DNA of 64,000 bases from Verrucomicrobiota bacterium (GCA_026398135.1 JAPLTN010000003.1:1-64000), one strand, 5' to 3'; counted from the stretch's first letter, positions 34,262 to 42,838 are shown. Notes: generated by a model from the letters alone, not told the origin. Made by a program: numbers and translations.

Positions 34262-35028
34262 CGGGTGAGGGCGGCGACGCGGGCGGAGAGTTCGCGCAGG
34301 CGGGTTTCGTGGGCGACGCCGGGCAGATGGAGCACAAAATCCCCGGGCCGATAGGCACCTTCGGGGTCGCAGGCGGTGAGTGCGGGCAAGTAGGAATTGA
34401 GCCGGTTTTGCCGGACCACGCGGACTTGGCGGCGGTGGTGTTTTTTGCGGAGCAACAAGTCGATGGCGCGATTTTCCCAGAGACGATCGGTATCCAGATC
34501 ATACTCGCTGCGGTATTCGTCGGTGGCGGGGAAGTCCCAGGCGGCTTCCAGAAAGGCGAGCGTCCAGGGGCAGCGGCGCAGCAGAAAACTGCCGGAGTTG
34601 TAGCCGACTTGATCGCGGGTGATGACGATGCCGGCACGCGTGCGCAGCAAGGGGGCGAGGCTGAGCGCGGGGTTGGTGATCAGGCTGTCGGGGTCGGACC
34701 AGAAGACCCAGGCGTGGGAGCGCAAGGCTTCCTGGATGAAGCGGAGTTTACTCCAGGCGACCGGGCGAGCCGGATCGAAACCGGAAGTGCGGGGAATCCA
34801 GTGGTAACCCCAGCGCGAGCAGTAGGCGGCCTTGTTGGGCGAGGTGATGGCGGCGAGGTCGGCCTGGCGCGCGTCCCACATGGAGACCACGGCCACTTGG
34901 TCTGGCGGAGTGGCTGGAGAGAGCGAACCTGTGGCAAGGAAAAGGAGGTTCCTGGGATAGTAATAAAGGTCGAGCATCCGGTCCTGGCCAAGCCGGGCGC
35001 GAAGAAGGTGCTTCAGACGGTCCAGCAT
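34258..35028 (-). CDS. Glycosyltransferase, GT34-like (galactosyl transferase GMA12/MNN10 type)
   Basis: A 256-aa protein. The segment WSKLRFIQEALRSHAWVFWSDPDSLITNP contains the K-[LF]-x2-[IL]-x2-[AV]-x(6-8)-[WD]-x-D-x-D pattern typical of GT34, with DPDS as metal site, and GYNSGSFLLRRCPWTLAFLEAAW matches the N-x-G-x-F-x-[IL]-R-x-x-x-W element. FVLHLPG near the end is the [FV]-x-H-[FL]-x-G motif. GT34 is best known from yeast and plants; bacterial members are scarcer. It lies between the GT4 and FkbM genes in the same operon. Confidence 0.75.
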   Translation of the reverse strand: MLDRLKHLLRARLGQDRMLDLYYYPRNLLFLATGSLSPATPPDQVAVVSMWDARQADLAAITSPNKAAYCSRWGYHWIPRTSGFDPARPVAWSKLRFIQEALRSHAWVFWSDPDSLITNPALSLAPLLRTRAGIVITRDQVGYNSGSFLLRRCPWTLAFLEAAWDFPATDEYRSEYDLDTDRLWENRAIDLLLRKKHHRRQVRVVRQNRLNSYLPALTACDPEGAYRPGDFVLHLPGVAHETRLRELSARVAALTR

Positions 35029-35035
35029 GCGCGTC

Positions 35036-35914
35036 CTAGCTGGCGCGGCGGCGCAGCCATAGGTTGGAATCGGGCAATTCGACTTCGGCGCGGTAAGGTT
35101 CGCCGTGAACGTTTAGCAATTCGTAGCCTTCCGACTTTAACCAAGCGAGTTCATGGGCCAGCTGGTCAACGGAGTCATTTTCGCATATCCCGGGAAGGTA
35201 CTCGACGATCAGGTTGCGCGGGCGGATGGGGGTGGCTCCAAAGAGTGAGCGCAGGATGCGGAACTCCTGACCCTCCACGTCGAGTTTTACCAGATCGAGG
35301 CAAGCCTCGGGTATGAGAGGTACGAGTTCGGCGGCGGGACGAACCGCGACATGCAGGGCGATTTCGCGCTGGTCTGATGCCAGGTTGTGCGGGTTGCCCA
35401 GGCGGCTGCCGCCGGTGTTGTTGAAGTGGGGCGTGATCATGCGCAGCAGGCCGCCTTGATCGGAGAAGGCGGCGCAGCAGAGTTCGATGTTTTGCAAGCC
35501 GCTCAGGTGTGCGTTACGCAGCAGGGCGTGGGCGTTCGGGATGGTGGGTTCGATCGCAAAAACACGTCCGTCGCGAGGCAGGAGGGCGCGGGCTGCGCGC
35601 AGAGTGTAGAGCCCCATGTGGGCGCCGAAATCGGTAAAACCACGCGCCTCAAGGAGCAAGGAATCGAACCGCTCCAGGGTTGGCAGTTCGTAGCCGCCAT
35701 GAAACAGGATTTCCCTTTGCACGTAGTCATCGGGATCGAGAGCCATGACCACTCCGGGGCTAATTTCAGAATGAATGCAGGGACGGGCTAGAAGGGCGGT
35801 CAGGGTATTCAGGATGCGCAGTCGGCCCGGGTGTTCTGCGCGACGATAATAGCGGGAGAGCAAGCCATGGCCGAAAGGGAGCGACGCGGGGGCAGGTGTT
35901 TGGTTGGTGCTCAT
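35036..35914 (-). CDS. FkbM-family methyltransferase
   Basis: A 292-aa protein with GFTDFGAHMGLYTLRAARAL as SAM site, VFAIEPTIPNAHALLRNAHL, and LDLVKLDVEGQEFRILRSLFG as the FkbM hallmark. The C-terminus is NLWLRRRAS. Third FkbM enzyme in the locus, suggesting several O-methylations of the exported polysaccharide, possibly capping it. It is directly downstream of the ABC exporter ATPase gene (3-bp gap). Confidence 0.9.
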   Translation of the reverse strand: MSTNQTPAPASLPFGHGLLSRYYRRAEHPGRLRILNTLTALLARPCIHSEISPGVVMALDPDDYVQREILFHGGYELPTLERFDSLLLEARGFTDFGAHMGLYTLRAARALLPRDGRVFAIEPTIPNAHALLRNAHLSGLQNIELCCAAFSDQGGLLRMITPHFNNTGGSRLGNPHNLASDQREIALHVAVRPAAELVPLIPEACLDLVKLDVEGQEFRILRSLFGATPIRPRNLIVEYLPGICENDSVDQLAHELAWLKSEGYELLNVHGEPYRAEVELPDSNLWLRRRAS

Positions 35915-35917
35915 GAC

Positions 35918-37138
35918 TTAGTTTTTCACCGGGTATAAGGGCAATGTTACCGCGCCCACGTTCCAGTCGGCCTGAAGCACGCGATCAACTCCGTCCGGGG
36001 TTGCCCGGGTTACTTCGATCGCGGCGGGATGATCCAGGATGAGGTGGTGTTCCACGCCGACTTCAAACAGCTGCAGGCGGATGAAATAGCTGCCGTTGGC
36101 GAGCTGTGAGGCATCCAGAAGCCAGCGCGACCGGGTGTCGCCGGGAGTGATGACCAAGGCTTGGTCGAAGCGGAGTGAGCCGGCGTCGGCGAAGGCGACC
36201 GGCGTGCCCATGCTGGATTTCACAATGACTTCCAGCGCCAAACGGCCGGGGAGCTTGGCGCGAAGGGTGAGGTCGAGGGCGATGGCAGGAAAGGCCCCTG
36301 CCTGGGTGAAGCCTATATGATCCACGCGCAGGGCATAGGTTTCGCCGTGGAATTGGTCGTTCGCGTCGGGTTGCGCGTCGGCTAAATAGGCTTGGAGGGC
36401 CACGGCCACGGGGGCGTCGCAAAACAGGGTGCCGCCGCGCAGGAAAATGGCGCGCTGGCAGAGGCTTTGCACCGCCGCCATGTTGTGACTCACGAAGAGC
36501 ACGGTGCGGCCCTGGTTGCGGGCGACGTCCTCGATTTTTCCGAGGCACTTTTTCTGGAACTGGGCGTCGCCGACCGCGAGGACCTCGTCCACGATCAGGA
36601 TCTCGGGCTCCAGGTGCGCGGCGACGGCGAAGGCCAGGCGCACATACATGCCGCTGCTGTAGCGTTTCACCGGCGTGTCGAGGAAGCGCTCCACTTCGGC
36701 GAAGGCCACGATTTCGTCGAATTTGCGGCTGATTTCGGCCCGTTGCATGCCGAGGATGGCGCCGTTCAGGTAGATGTTTTCGCGTCCGCTGAGGTCGGGG
36801 TGGAAACCGGTGCCGACTTCGAGCAGGCTAGCCACGCGGCCGCGAAGGGTGATTTGACCGGAGGTCGGTTCGGTGATGCGGGAGAGGATTTTTAACAGGG
36901 TGCTTTTGCCTGCGCCGTTGCGTCCGATGATGCCGACGACTTCGCCCGGTTGAATGGAAAAAGACACGTCGCGCAGCGCCCAAAATTCTTCGCGCTCAAA
37001 ACCGGTCCCCCAACGCAGCCGCCGCCAGAGCTTGCGGGCGCTATGGTGCAGGGTGTCGCGCAGGCTGTCGTGGCGTGATTCGTGCTCGATAACGTAGCGT
37101 TTGGAGAGCCCACTGACTTCGATTGCGGGTAAAGGCAT
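35918..37138 (-). CDS. wzt: ABC transporter ATP-binding protein for polysaccharide export (Wzt-like)
   Basis: A 406-aa ATPase. Walker A GIIGRNGAGKSTLLKIL (~70-86), signature YSSGMYVRLAFAVA, Walker B ILIVDEVLAVGD, and a following H-loop (FVSHNMAAV) are intact. A ~160-residue C-terminal extension after ~245 matches the Wzt substrate-binding domain that reads the modified non-reducing end of O-antigen or capsule chains. Together with the permease 12 bp upstream it forms the exporter. The presence of methyltransferases next to it fits a methyl-capped export signal, which is inference. Confidence 0.93.
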   Translation of the reverse strand: MPLPAIEVSGLSKRYVIEHESRHDSLRDTLHHSARKLWRRLRWGTGFEREEFWALRDVSFSIQPGEVVGIIGRNGAGKSTLLKILSRITEPTSGQITLRGRVASLLEVGTGFHPDLSGRENIYLNGAILGMQRAEISRKFDEIVAFAEVERFLDTPVKRYSSGMYVRLAFAVAAHLEPEILIVDEVLAVGDAQFQKKCLGKIEDVARNQGRTVLFVSHNMAAVQSLCQRAIFLRGGTLFCDAPVAVALQAYLADAQPDANDQFHGETYALRVDHIGFTQAGAFPAIALDLTLRAKLPGRLALEVIVKSSMGTPVAFADAGSLRFDQALVITPGDTRSRWLLDASQLANGSYFIRLQLFEVGVEHHLILDHPAAIEVTRATPDGVDRVLQADWNVGAVTLPLYPVKN

Positions 37139-37150
37139 GGTGTCAGTTGC

Positions 37151-38008
37151 TCAGATGATGTCGGCGAAGCTGCGTTCGGTGCGGCGGAAATACCATACGC
37201 CGGAGACAAGCAAGAGGACGGCGGTGATGATGGAGGCGGCGAGGCCGGGGAGGTAGATTTCGGTGCGTCCTCCGAGCAGGCACCAGCGCATGCCGTCCAC
37301 CACGGCGGAGAGGGGGTTTAACGCGAGCAGGTCGCGCCAGTTGGGCAGGAAGTCGGTACGGTAGCCGACCGGGGTGACGAACATGCCGACTTGCAGGATG
37401 AAAGGGGTGATGAATCGGAAATCGCGAAACTTGACCGTGAGCGCGGTGATCCAGAGCCCCGCGCCGAGGGCAATGACCAGGGTCAGTAGAATGAAGGCGG
37501 GCAGGAGCAGAAGTTGCCAGCCGGGCCAGAGGCCGAAGAACGCGATGACGGGCAGGGCCAGGACAAGCATGACTGCGAAGTCGAGCAGGGCGACCGCGAG
37601 CGCCGAGACGGGCACGATGAGGCGGGGGAAATAGACTTTGCTGATGAGGTGGGAGTTGCCGACCAGGCTGCCGCCCGCGCCGTTGAACGCTCCGGTGAAG
37701 AGTTGCCAGGGTAGGAGACCGCAGAGCACGAGCAGGGGGTAAGGAACGCCGCCGTCGGGCATTTTGGCGAGTTTGCCGAAAACGAAGGTGAGCAAGATGG
37801 TTTGCACGGCGGGCTGGACCACGGCCCAGGCGATGCCGAGAACGGCTTGTTTATAGCGCACCTTGATGTCGCGCCAGGCGAGGAAGCCGGCCAGTTCGCG
37901 GTAACGCCAGAGGTCCCGCCAGTAGTGGGCCGAGGCGCGACCGGCGGCGAGCACGAGAGCGGGCGGATCGGCGAGGGTAGGTGGGTTTGCGGGGGCGGGG
38001 AAATCCAT
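37151..38008 (-). CDS. wzm: ABC transporter permease for polysaccharide export (Wzm-like)
   Basis: A 285-aa ABC-2 permease with six hydrophobic segments. Family marks: WRYRELAGFLAWRDIKVRYKQ at the N-terminus, VLGIAWAVVQPAVQTILLTFVF, and near the end LNPLSAVVDGMRWCLLG. It moves the completed lipid-linked glycan across the inner membrane with the Wzt ATPase. It is the first gene of the 28-kb minus-strand locus, so the locus promoter should lie in 38009-38491. Confidence 0.93.
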   Translation of the reverse strand: MDFPAPANPPTLADPPALVLAAGRASAHYWRDLWRYRELAGFLAWRDIKVRYKQAVLGIAWAVVQPAVQTILLTFVFGKLAKMPDGGVPYPLLVLCGLLPWQLFTGAFNGAGGSLVGNSHLISKVYFPRLIVPVSALAVALLDFAVMLVLALPVIAFFGLWPGWQLLLLPAFILLTLVIALGAGLWITALTVKFRDFRFITPFILQVGMFVTPVGYRTDFLPNWRDLLALNPLSAVVDGMRWCLLGGRTEIYLPGLAASIITAVLLLVSGVWYFRRTERSFADII

Positions 38009-38491
38009 GCGGGACGATTGCGCGGGTGAGTTAGCAGGGCCCGGCGCAGGGATTCACGCTCTATTTAAGATTAAACGCGGCGCTTGATTACCGAAATCAG
38101 CGACAGCCTGACGGGGGCTAGGGTGTGCGGTCGACTTAGAGGAAAGAATATGCGTCGCGGATTCCGCATGCCGCAGGGTTAAGCGCCCGAACCAGACGGA
38201 TTCAAAAAATGGCGACCGGGCGGGGCTGAACCACCTCGGAATTGAGCTCTCCGCAGGTTCTGCATGGCTATTTCCGACGCCCCCTGTGCTTCCCCACTGA
38301 CATTGTCTCATGCCGCCGGCCCCTCGAAGGCCTTCCTGCGGAACCGACGGCGGGGGCGGCGTCCGGCTCAAGCGCTGAGAGAACCATACCCCTTTAGGCT
38401 CGATCCCAGCCTCTGGATTTTGGGGGGATCGAACAGGGAGGGGTTAACCGAGTTCTTCGCTATGTCCGTTTATTGAAAGCTACAATGCTCT
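38009..38491. other. Intergenic region upstream of the polysaccharide locus
   Basis: This 483-bp stretch has no frame I can support as a gene on either strand. An AT-rich patch with TTTAATCTTAAATAG (minus strand, ~38065-38080), 60-70 bp before the wzm start, is the likely place for the locus promoter, but no clear -35/-10 pair stands out. The rest is of mixed composition and contains no repeat that I could match elsewhere in the window. Confidence 0.4.
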
Positions 38492-38818
38492 TTATGGCAG
38501 GAATTTACTGATTCTTTGAGCCATTTGAAGCGATCCGCTGACTTTCAGTTTTCCTAACGCAAACGCCTTGGCGCCGTTCAAATCACCGTTGGCGAGATCA
38601 ATAAAATTTTGAGCTTCTACATTATAGATGACCGTTGGGTTGATTGCGCCGCCCTCTTCGACAGAAATTTTGCCGTTATCTACGCGAATGGTCCAGGTGC
38701 CACCCTCAGGGCCTATGAGCTTGTAAACAATTATTGCTTCTACTCCGGGAGCATGTTCGGGCAAGAAGCGCTCTTGCACGGTGTCGAAGTACTCGCGACA
38801 TGATTGGATTTTGCGCAT
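38492..38818 (-). CDS. SCP2 sterol-binding-like domain protein
   Basis: A 108-aa single-domain protein. The pattern YKLIGPEGGTWTIRVDNGKI, then INPTVIYNVEAQNFIDLANGDL and AFALGKLKVSGSLQMAQRIS, is the SCP2 lipid-carrier fold, including the conserved G-K-[LM]-x-[VI]-x-G-[DS] near the C-terminus. SCP2-like proteins bind hydrophobic ligands. It stands alone, flanked by ~240 and ~480 bp without genes, and its base composition is clearly less GC-rich than the surrounding operons, suggesting transfer or a different history. Ligand unknown. Confidence 0.85.
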   Translation of the reverse strand: MRKIQSCREYFDTVQERFLPEHAPGVEAIIVYKLIGPEGGTWTIRVDNGKISVEEGGAINPTVIYNVEAQNFIDLANGDLNGAKAFALGKLKVSGSLQMAQRISKFLP

Positions 38819-39061
38819 TGCTATTAGCTTCAGTGATTTAAAAGTGAAAGATGTGCTATACGCCTAGAGGAGAACGGTTTTGTAACTGGAATATCAAGCC
38901 AGGAATACGCACGTTTTTGACGCCGCGCAGCGTTTCGGCGACTTTAGCACCTCCCTGTAAAACGATTCGGCGCATCCACTCCCGGGCGATCAGAGAGCGC
39001 CATCCTGTCATTTATATCCGCAATCCAGCACTCGGCGGACTATGGGTGGCTTTTGGGGCTA

Positions 39062-40153
39062 TTAATACCAGCTGGTTGCGAGGGTGGTGACCAAGTGGTC
39101 GTAACTGTAAGGCTGGGCGAGTTTGCGGAGGTCACCCGGGTCCCAGCAACGAATGAGGCAATCTGTAAGCGCGGCGGCGAGGGCGGCGGGGTCGTCGGGC
39201 GCGGCCAGAGTGCCGGCGGCGGGCGTGATGAGTTCCGGCACAGCTCCGGCTCGCACTCCGACGCAGGGGCGCCCGGCGGCAAGGGCTTCGAGGTAAACGA
39301 GGCCGAAACCTTCGCCGGAGCTGGGCAGGGCGAAGCAGGTGCAGTCAGCAAAGGCGCGGCTCAGGTCGGGGTCGGAGAGGCGGCCGGAAAACTCCACCCG
39401 GTCGGCGACGTGGAGGTTGATAGCCAGCTGTTGCAGGCGGGCAAGATCATCGCCTTCGCCCACAAAACGCAGACGCGGCAGCAAGGCGGGGCGGTGATAA
39501 AAGGCGGCGTGGGGCAGGAGGGCGAAGGCGCGCAGGAGCAGATCGTAGCCCTTGTAGGCATCGGCGGCGCAGAGGCGACCGACGCACAAGACGGTGGGTG
39601 GGTGGTCGAGCGGCGGCGGGGAGGGTTTGGGGCGGTCGAGCAGCGCGGGATCGAGGGCGTTGGGCACGATCCGGAGTCGGGTTTTGAGTTCGGGGTGATT
39701 GGCCGCAAGGCGGTTGCGCGTGTAGTTCGAAACGCAAAAAATCCGGTCGCAGCGACGGAGGGCCAGACGGCGGAGCAGGTTGGCGGGTTGCCAGACTTCT
39801 ATGCCGTGCGCCACGAGGGCCAGGCGGGTGGCTCGTCTGGAGGCGAAGGCGGCGATGGGAAGTTGCCCGATATGTCCGCAAACGATGCGGTCGGCCCGGG
39901 AGCAGGCGCTCCAAGCGCCGCGGGTAAAACGGGTTTTGGAGCGAGCGTGGGCGCGGGCCTTGAGTGGCTTGCCTTTGACCATGCCAGCGGTGGCGGCGGG
40001 GCGGGACGCTAAGTGGGCCGGGGAGTCGTTCAGGGTTTCAAGGGTCAGGGTGCCGTGGGTGGGGTCATCGGCCAGGGCATCGAGGTAGAGCCGCAGAATA
40101 CGCTGCACGCCACCAGGGCCGGTAAATTCGGGGGCGAGCAGGACGGCGTTCAT
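39062..40153 (-). CDS. Glycosyltransferase family 4
   Basis: A 363-aa GT-B enzyme: MNAVLLAPEFTGPGGVQRIL (ATG 40153), acceptor region LVAHGIEVWQPANLLRR, then NPELKTRLRIVPNALDP-like linker, VLCVGRLCAADAYKGYDLLL, and CFALPSSGEGFGLVYLEALAAG with the E-x7-E motif. The longer in-frame frame upstream reads through repeats and is rejected. It lies downstream of asnB and separate from the main locus, perhaps as an extension of it. A heptamer array begins 11 bp behind its start codon. Confidence 0.9.
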   Translation of the reverse strand: MNAVLLAPEFTGPGGVQRILRLYLDALADDPTHGTLTLETLNDSPAHLASRPAATAGMVKGKPLKARAHARSKTRFTRGAWSACSRADRIVCGHIGQLPIAAFASRRATRLALVAHGIEVWQPANLLRRLALRRCDRIFCVSNYTRNRLAANHPELKTRLRIVPNALDPALLDRPKPSPPPLDHPPTVLCVGRLCAADAYKGYDLLLRAFALLPHAAFYHRPALLPRLRFVGEGDDLARLQQLAINLHVADRVEFSGRLSDPDLSRAFADCTCFALPSSGEGFGLVYLEALAAGRPCVGVRAGAVPELITPAAGTLAAPDDPAALAAALTDCLIRCWDPGDLRKLAQPYSYDHLVTTLATSWY

Positions 40154-40163
40154 GGGCGTGGGG

Positions 40164-40191
40164 GAGCGGGGAGCTGGGAGCGCGGAGCTGA
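40164..40191. repeat. Heptanucleotide repeat, four units (plus orientation)
   Basis: GAGCGGG, GAGCTGG, GAGCGCG, GAGCTGA in 7-bp register, 10 bp behind the start codon of the minus-strand glycosyltransferase gene. It faces an inverted array at 40247-40288 across a 55-bp unique core. Confidence 0.8.
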
Positions 40192-40246
40192 TGAGTAGGG
40201 GAAGATGAGGAGAAGCGGAAGCGTGGTTTTTGGACCGGGTGGTTTC

Positions 40247-40288
40247 TTCGCTCTGGACTCCTCGCTCCAAGCTCCCGGCTCCTAGCTC
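40247..40288. repeat. Heptanucleotide repeat, six units (minus orientation)
   Basis: Read on the minus strand: GAGCTAG, GAGCCGG, GAGCTTG, GAGCGAG, GAGTCCA, GAGCGAA in exact register. The first unit provides the TAG stop codon of asnB (40282-40284). Confidence 0.8.
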
Positions 40289-42255
40289 ATGCGTCGGTTG
40301 GCGAGGTGGATGAGCACGGCGAGGGACCAGACGCAGGACCAGGCGCGGTCGTCGGAGCCATCGCGGTAGGCGCGCCAGAGTTTGCCGGCTGCGTAGGGGT
40401 CGAAAAGTCCGCAGCGACCGACCGAGGCGGAACCGAGCGTGTCTTCCATAAACGGGCGGAGGGGACCGCGCAGCCAGCGGGCGAAGGGCAGGGTGAAGCC
40501 GCGTTTTTGACGGTTGAGCAAAGCGGGCGGGAGCAGGTCGGCGCAGGCGGCGGCGAGCACGGATTTGGGTGCGGCCCCGGCGGGGTGGAGCAGGGAGGGG
40601 TTTTGCGCCCAGGCCCACTCGACCAGCGGCAGGTCAAGGAAGGGCACGCGCAATTCCAGGGAATGGCGCATGCTGAATTCGTCGGCGTCGCGCAGGAGCA
40701 CGTCGGCCATGTAGCCGCGGGTTTCGGCGAGGCTGGCAAGCAGGGCCAATGGGGCCGGAGTCGAGGGCGGGAGGGAGGAGAGCGCGGCTTCCCAGGCGGC
40801 GCGGATTTCGGGGGCGGCGGGGTGCAGGAGCCGGGAACCGGGCCTCAAGTAACCTAATAGGTTACTTGAGGCTTGGGAGGAGGCGGCGGGGGCGAGCAGG
40901 CGGGAGATTTCGCGGGTGGAAAAAACCTGGCGCTGGGCAAGAGCCACGTCGGTGAGGTCGTCGCCGAGGCGCAGGGTGTCGGCGAGTTTGCGGGCGGCGG
41001 TGCCGCGCGCGTCGAGCAGGCCGAGCAGGGTGCGTTGCAGCGGGGCGGGGATGAGTGCCCAGCGCGGAAGCCAGCGGGCAAGCGTGGGCAGGCGGCGGAA
41101 CGCGGGGTAGCCGCCGAAAAGTTCATCGGCTCCCAGGCCCGAGAGGGCGACAGTGATACCGCCGGCGCGGGCGAAACGGGCGGCGTAGTAGGTGTTGAGG
41201 CCGTCGCCGGTGGGTTGGTCGAGGGTGGCGAGGATGTTGTCCAAATCTCCGGCTACGGCGGCGCCGGTGAGGATGTGGGTGTGGTGCGCGACGCCGAGGT
41301 GGCGGGCGGTGGCGGCGGCTTCGGCGGTTTCGGAGAATGCGTTTTCCTCAAACCCGATGGAAAAGGTCTGCACGCGGTCGGGGCCGACTTGGCGGGCCAT
41401 GAGCGCGGTGATGATGGCGGAGTCGAGTCCGCCGGAGAGGAATGCGCCCACCGGAACGTCGGCGGCGATATGGGCCTGGATGGAGTCTTCGAGCCGGGCG
41501 CGAAGCTGGGACTGAAGTTCGGCGGCGGAAGCGGCCGGGGGCGGCAGGCCGGGGCGGCGGCGGGCGGTGGCGAGGCAGGCGGCGGGCGTCCACCAGGCGG
41601 AAACTTCGCTGCGTCCGTCGTGCCAGCGAAGCTGTTCGCCGGGGCGCAGGGAACGCACACCGGCATGGAGGGTGCGGGGGGCGGGCACGGATTGCCAGCG
41701 GAGGAAGTCGTCGGCGGCGGCGGGATCGAGCTCGCCCGGCACGTGGCGGGAGGCGAGCAGGGCGCGTGACTCGGACGCGAAGAGGAGCGGGCCGACCGGG
41801 TCGATGTGGTAGAGCAGGGGTTTGATGCCGAGGGCATCGCGGACGAGGAGGAGGGTTTTCTCGCGGGCATCCCACCAGGCGAAGGCGAACATGCCGCGCA
41901 GGCCGGGGAGCACGGCGACCCCGTCGAGCGCGAGGGCGGCGAGCAAAACTTCGGTGTCACACCCGGTGCGAAAGACCCAACCGCGCTGGGCGTAGGCGGA
42001 GCGCAGGGGACGGAAATTATAGATGGCGCCGTTGAAGACGAGATGGTGACGGCCATCCGGCGAGATCATGGGCTGGTGGCCGTTGGCGGGGTCGAAAACC
42101 GCGAGGCGGCGCATGCCGAGGGTGGCGGGGCCTTGGGTGATGCTGCCCTCGTCGTCCGGTCCGCGCTGGCGCTGGGCGGCGAGCATGCGCGCGAGGGCGG
42201 CCTCACGGGTGGAGGCGGGGTGACGAAGGGAAACAAAACCGGCGATGCCGCACAT
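40282..42255 (-). CDS. asnB: Asparagine synthase (glutamine-hydrolysing)
   Basis: A 657-aa class-II amidotransferase of the kind common in polysaccharide loci. Cys2 of MCGIAGFVSLRH is the glutaminase nucleophile; LVFNGAIYNFRPLR and the glutamine site R/N pattern follow. The synthetase half has VGAFLSGGLDSAIITAL (ATP-pyrophosphatase P-loop) and LSGLGADELFGGYPAFRRL. It makes amides from carboxylates, either asparagine or a sugar-linked acid. Residues ~461-471 (SSNLLGYLRPG) translate a 31-bp palindromic repeat inserted in frame, and the stop codon lies in a heptamer repeat. Confidence 0.93.
   Translation of the reverse strand: MCGIAGFVSLRHPASTREAALARMLAAQRQRGPDDEGSITQGPATLGMRRLAVFDPANGHQPMISPDGRHHLVFNGAIYNFRPLRSAYAQRGWVFRTGCDTEVLLAALALDGVAVLPGLRGMFAFAWWDAREKTLLLVRDALGIKPLLYHIDPVGPLLFASESRALLASRHVPGELDPAAADDFLRWQSVPAPRTLHAGVRSLRPGEQLRWHDGRSEVSAWWTPAACLATARRRPGLPPPAASAAELQSQLRARLEDSIQAHIAADVPVGAFLSGGLDSAIITALMARQVGPDRVQTFSIGFEENAFSETAEAAATARHLGVAHHTHILTGAAVAGDLDNILATLDQPTGDGLNTYYAARFARAGGITVALSGLGADELFGGYPAFRRLPTLARWLPRWALIPAPLQRTLLGLLDARGTAARKLADTLRLGDDLTDVALAQRQVFSTREISRLLAPAASSQASSNLLGYLRPGSRLLHPAAPEIRAAWEAALSSLPPSTPAPLALLASLAETRGYMADVLLRDADEFSMRHSLELRVPFLDLPLVEWAWAQNPSLLHPAGAAPKSVLAAACADLLPPALLNRQKRGFTLPFARWLRGPLRPFMEDTLGSASVGRCGLFDPYAAGKLWRAYRDGSDDRAWSCVWSLAVLIHLANRRMS
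40842..40872. repeat. Perfect 31-bp palindromic repeat inside asnB
   Basis: GCCTCAAGTAACCTA (40842-40856), one centre base, then TAGGTTACTTGAGGC (40858-40872): 15-bp perfect arms. Related copies lie at 58949-58978 and 59707-59736. It is in frame within the asnB coding sequence. Confidence 0.88.
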
Positions 42256-42257
42256 GG

Positions 42258-42285
42258 GAGCTGGGAGCGGGGAGCGGGGAGCTAG
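42258..42285. repeat. Heptanucleotide repeat, four units, upstream of asnB
   Basis: GAGCTGG, GAGCGGG, GAGCGGG, GAGCTAG in 7-bp register (a fifth degenerate unit GAGTTGA follows), starting 3 bp behind the asnB ATG. It fills the asnB-PfpI intergenic gap. Confidence 0.85.
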
Positions 42286-42292
42286 GAGTTGA

Positions 42293-42838
42293 TCAAAAGC
42301 GAATGGCGGTGGCGATTTCGGCGGATTTTTCCGGGGAGGCCAGGGCGGAGACCAAAGCCAGTCCGAAGTCGATCGCGGTGCCTGCGCCGCGCGAGGTGAG
42401 CAGGCGGCCGTCGAGCACGGTGCGCTGGTCGGCGAGGATGTCGGGAAGTTCTCCGGCTACGCTGGGGTGGGCGGTGTAGCGGCGGCCGGCGAGCAGGCCG
42501 GCGTCGTGCAGCACGGCGGGGGCGGCGCAGATGGCGGCGAGCAGCGCCCCGGCGGCATGGTGACGGGCAACGAGTTCGCGCACGACGGGCGAGGCGCGTA
42601 GCAGGGATACGCCGGGGCCGCCGGGCAGGAGCAGGCAATCGAAGGTGACGGCGTCGGCGGGGATAGCGGCGAGGGGAAGATCGGCGTGGAGGGTGATGGC
42701 GTTGCGACCGGTGACGTGGATGCCGGGGCCGAGGGCGGCGACCGTTACCTGGCAGCCGGCGCGGCGAAGCAGGTCGATGGGCGCGACGGCTTCGAGTTCT
42801 TCAAATCCCTCAGGCAAGATGACTAGGACCGTGGACAT
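42293..42838 (-). CDS. DJ-1/PfpI family protein
   Basis: A 181-aa protein of the DJ-1/YajL type. MSTVLVILPEGFEELEAVAPIDLLRRAG contains the conserved acidic residue (E of GFEE), and GALLAAICAAPAVL holds the nucleophile-elbow cysteine; GRRYTAHPSV and TSRGAGTAIDFGLAL complete the family pattern. Members are deglycase/chaperone-like or thiol-oxidation sensors; the exact activity is unsettled. ATG 42838 gives the standard N-terminus. Probably co-transcribed with asnB downstream. Confidence 0.9.
   Translation of the reverse strand: MSTVLVILPEGFEELEAVAPIDLLRRAGCQVTVAALGPGIHVTGRNAITLHADLPLAAIPADAVTFDCLLLPGGPGVSLLRASPVVRELVARHHAAGALLAAICAAPAVLHDAGLLAGRRYTAHPSVAGELPDILADQRTVLDGRLLTSRGAGTAIDFGLALVSALASPEKSAEIATAIRF

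Noticed and set aside
38054-38371. 105-codon minus-strand frame in the intergenic region before wzm
   Set aside because: No recognisable domain and odd composition; cannot be told from chance.
40154-40618. N-terminal extension of the GT4 at 39062
   Set aside because: It would run through two heptamer arrays and the end of asnB.
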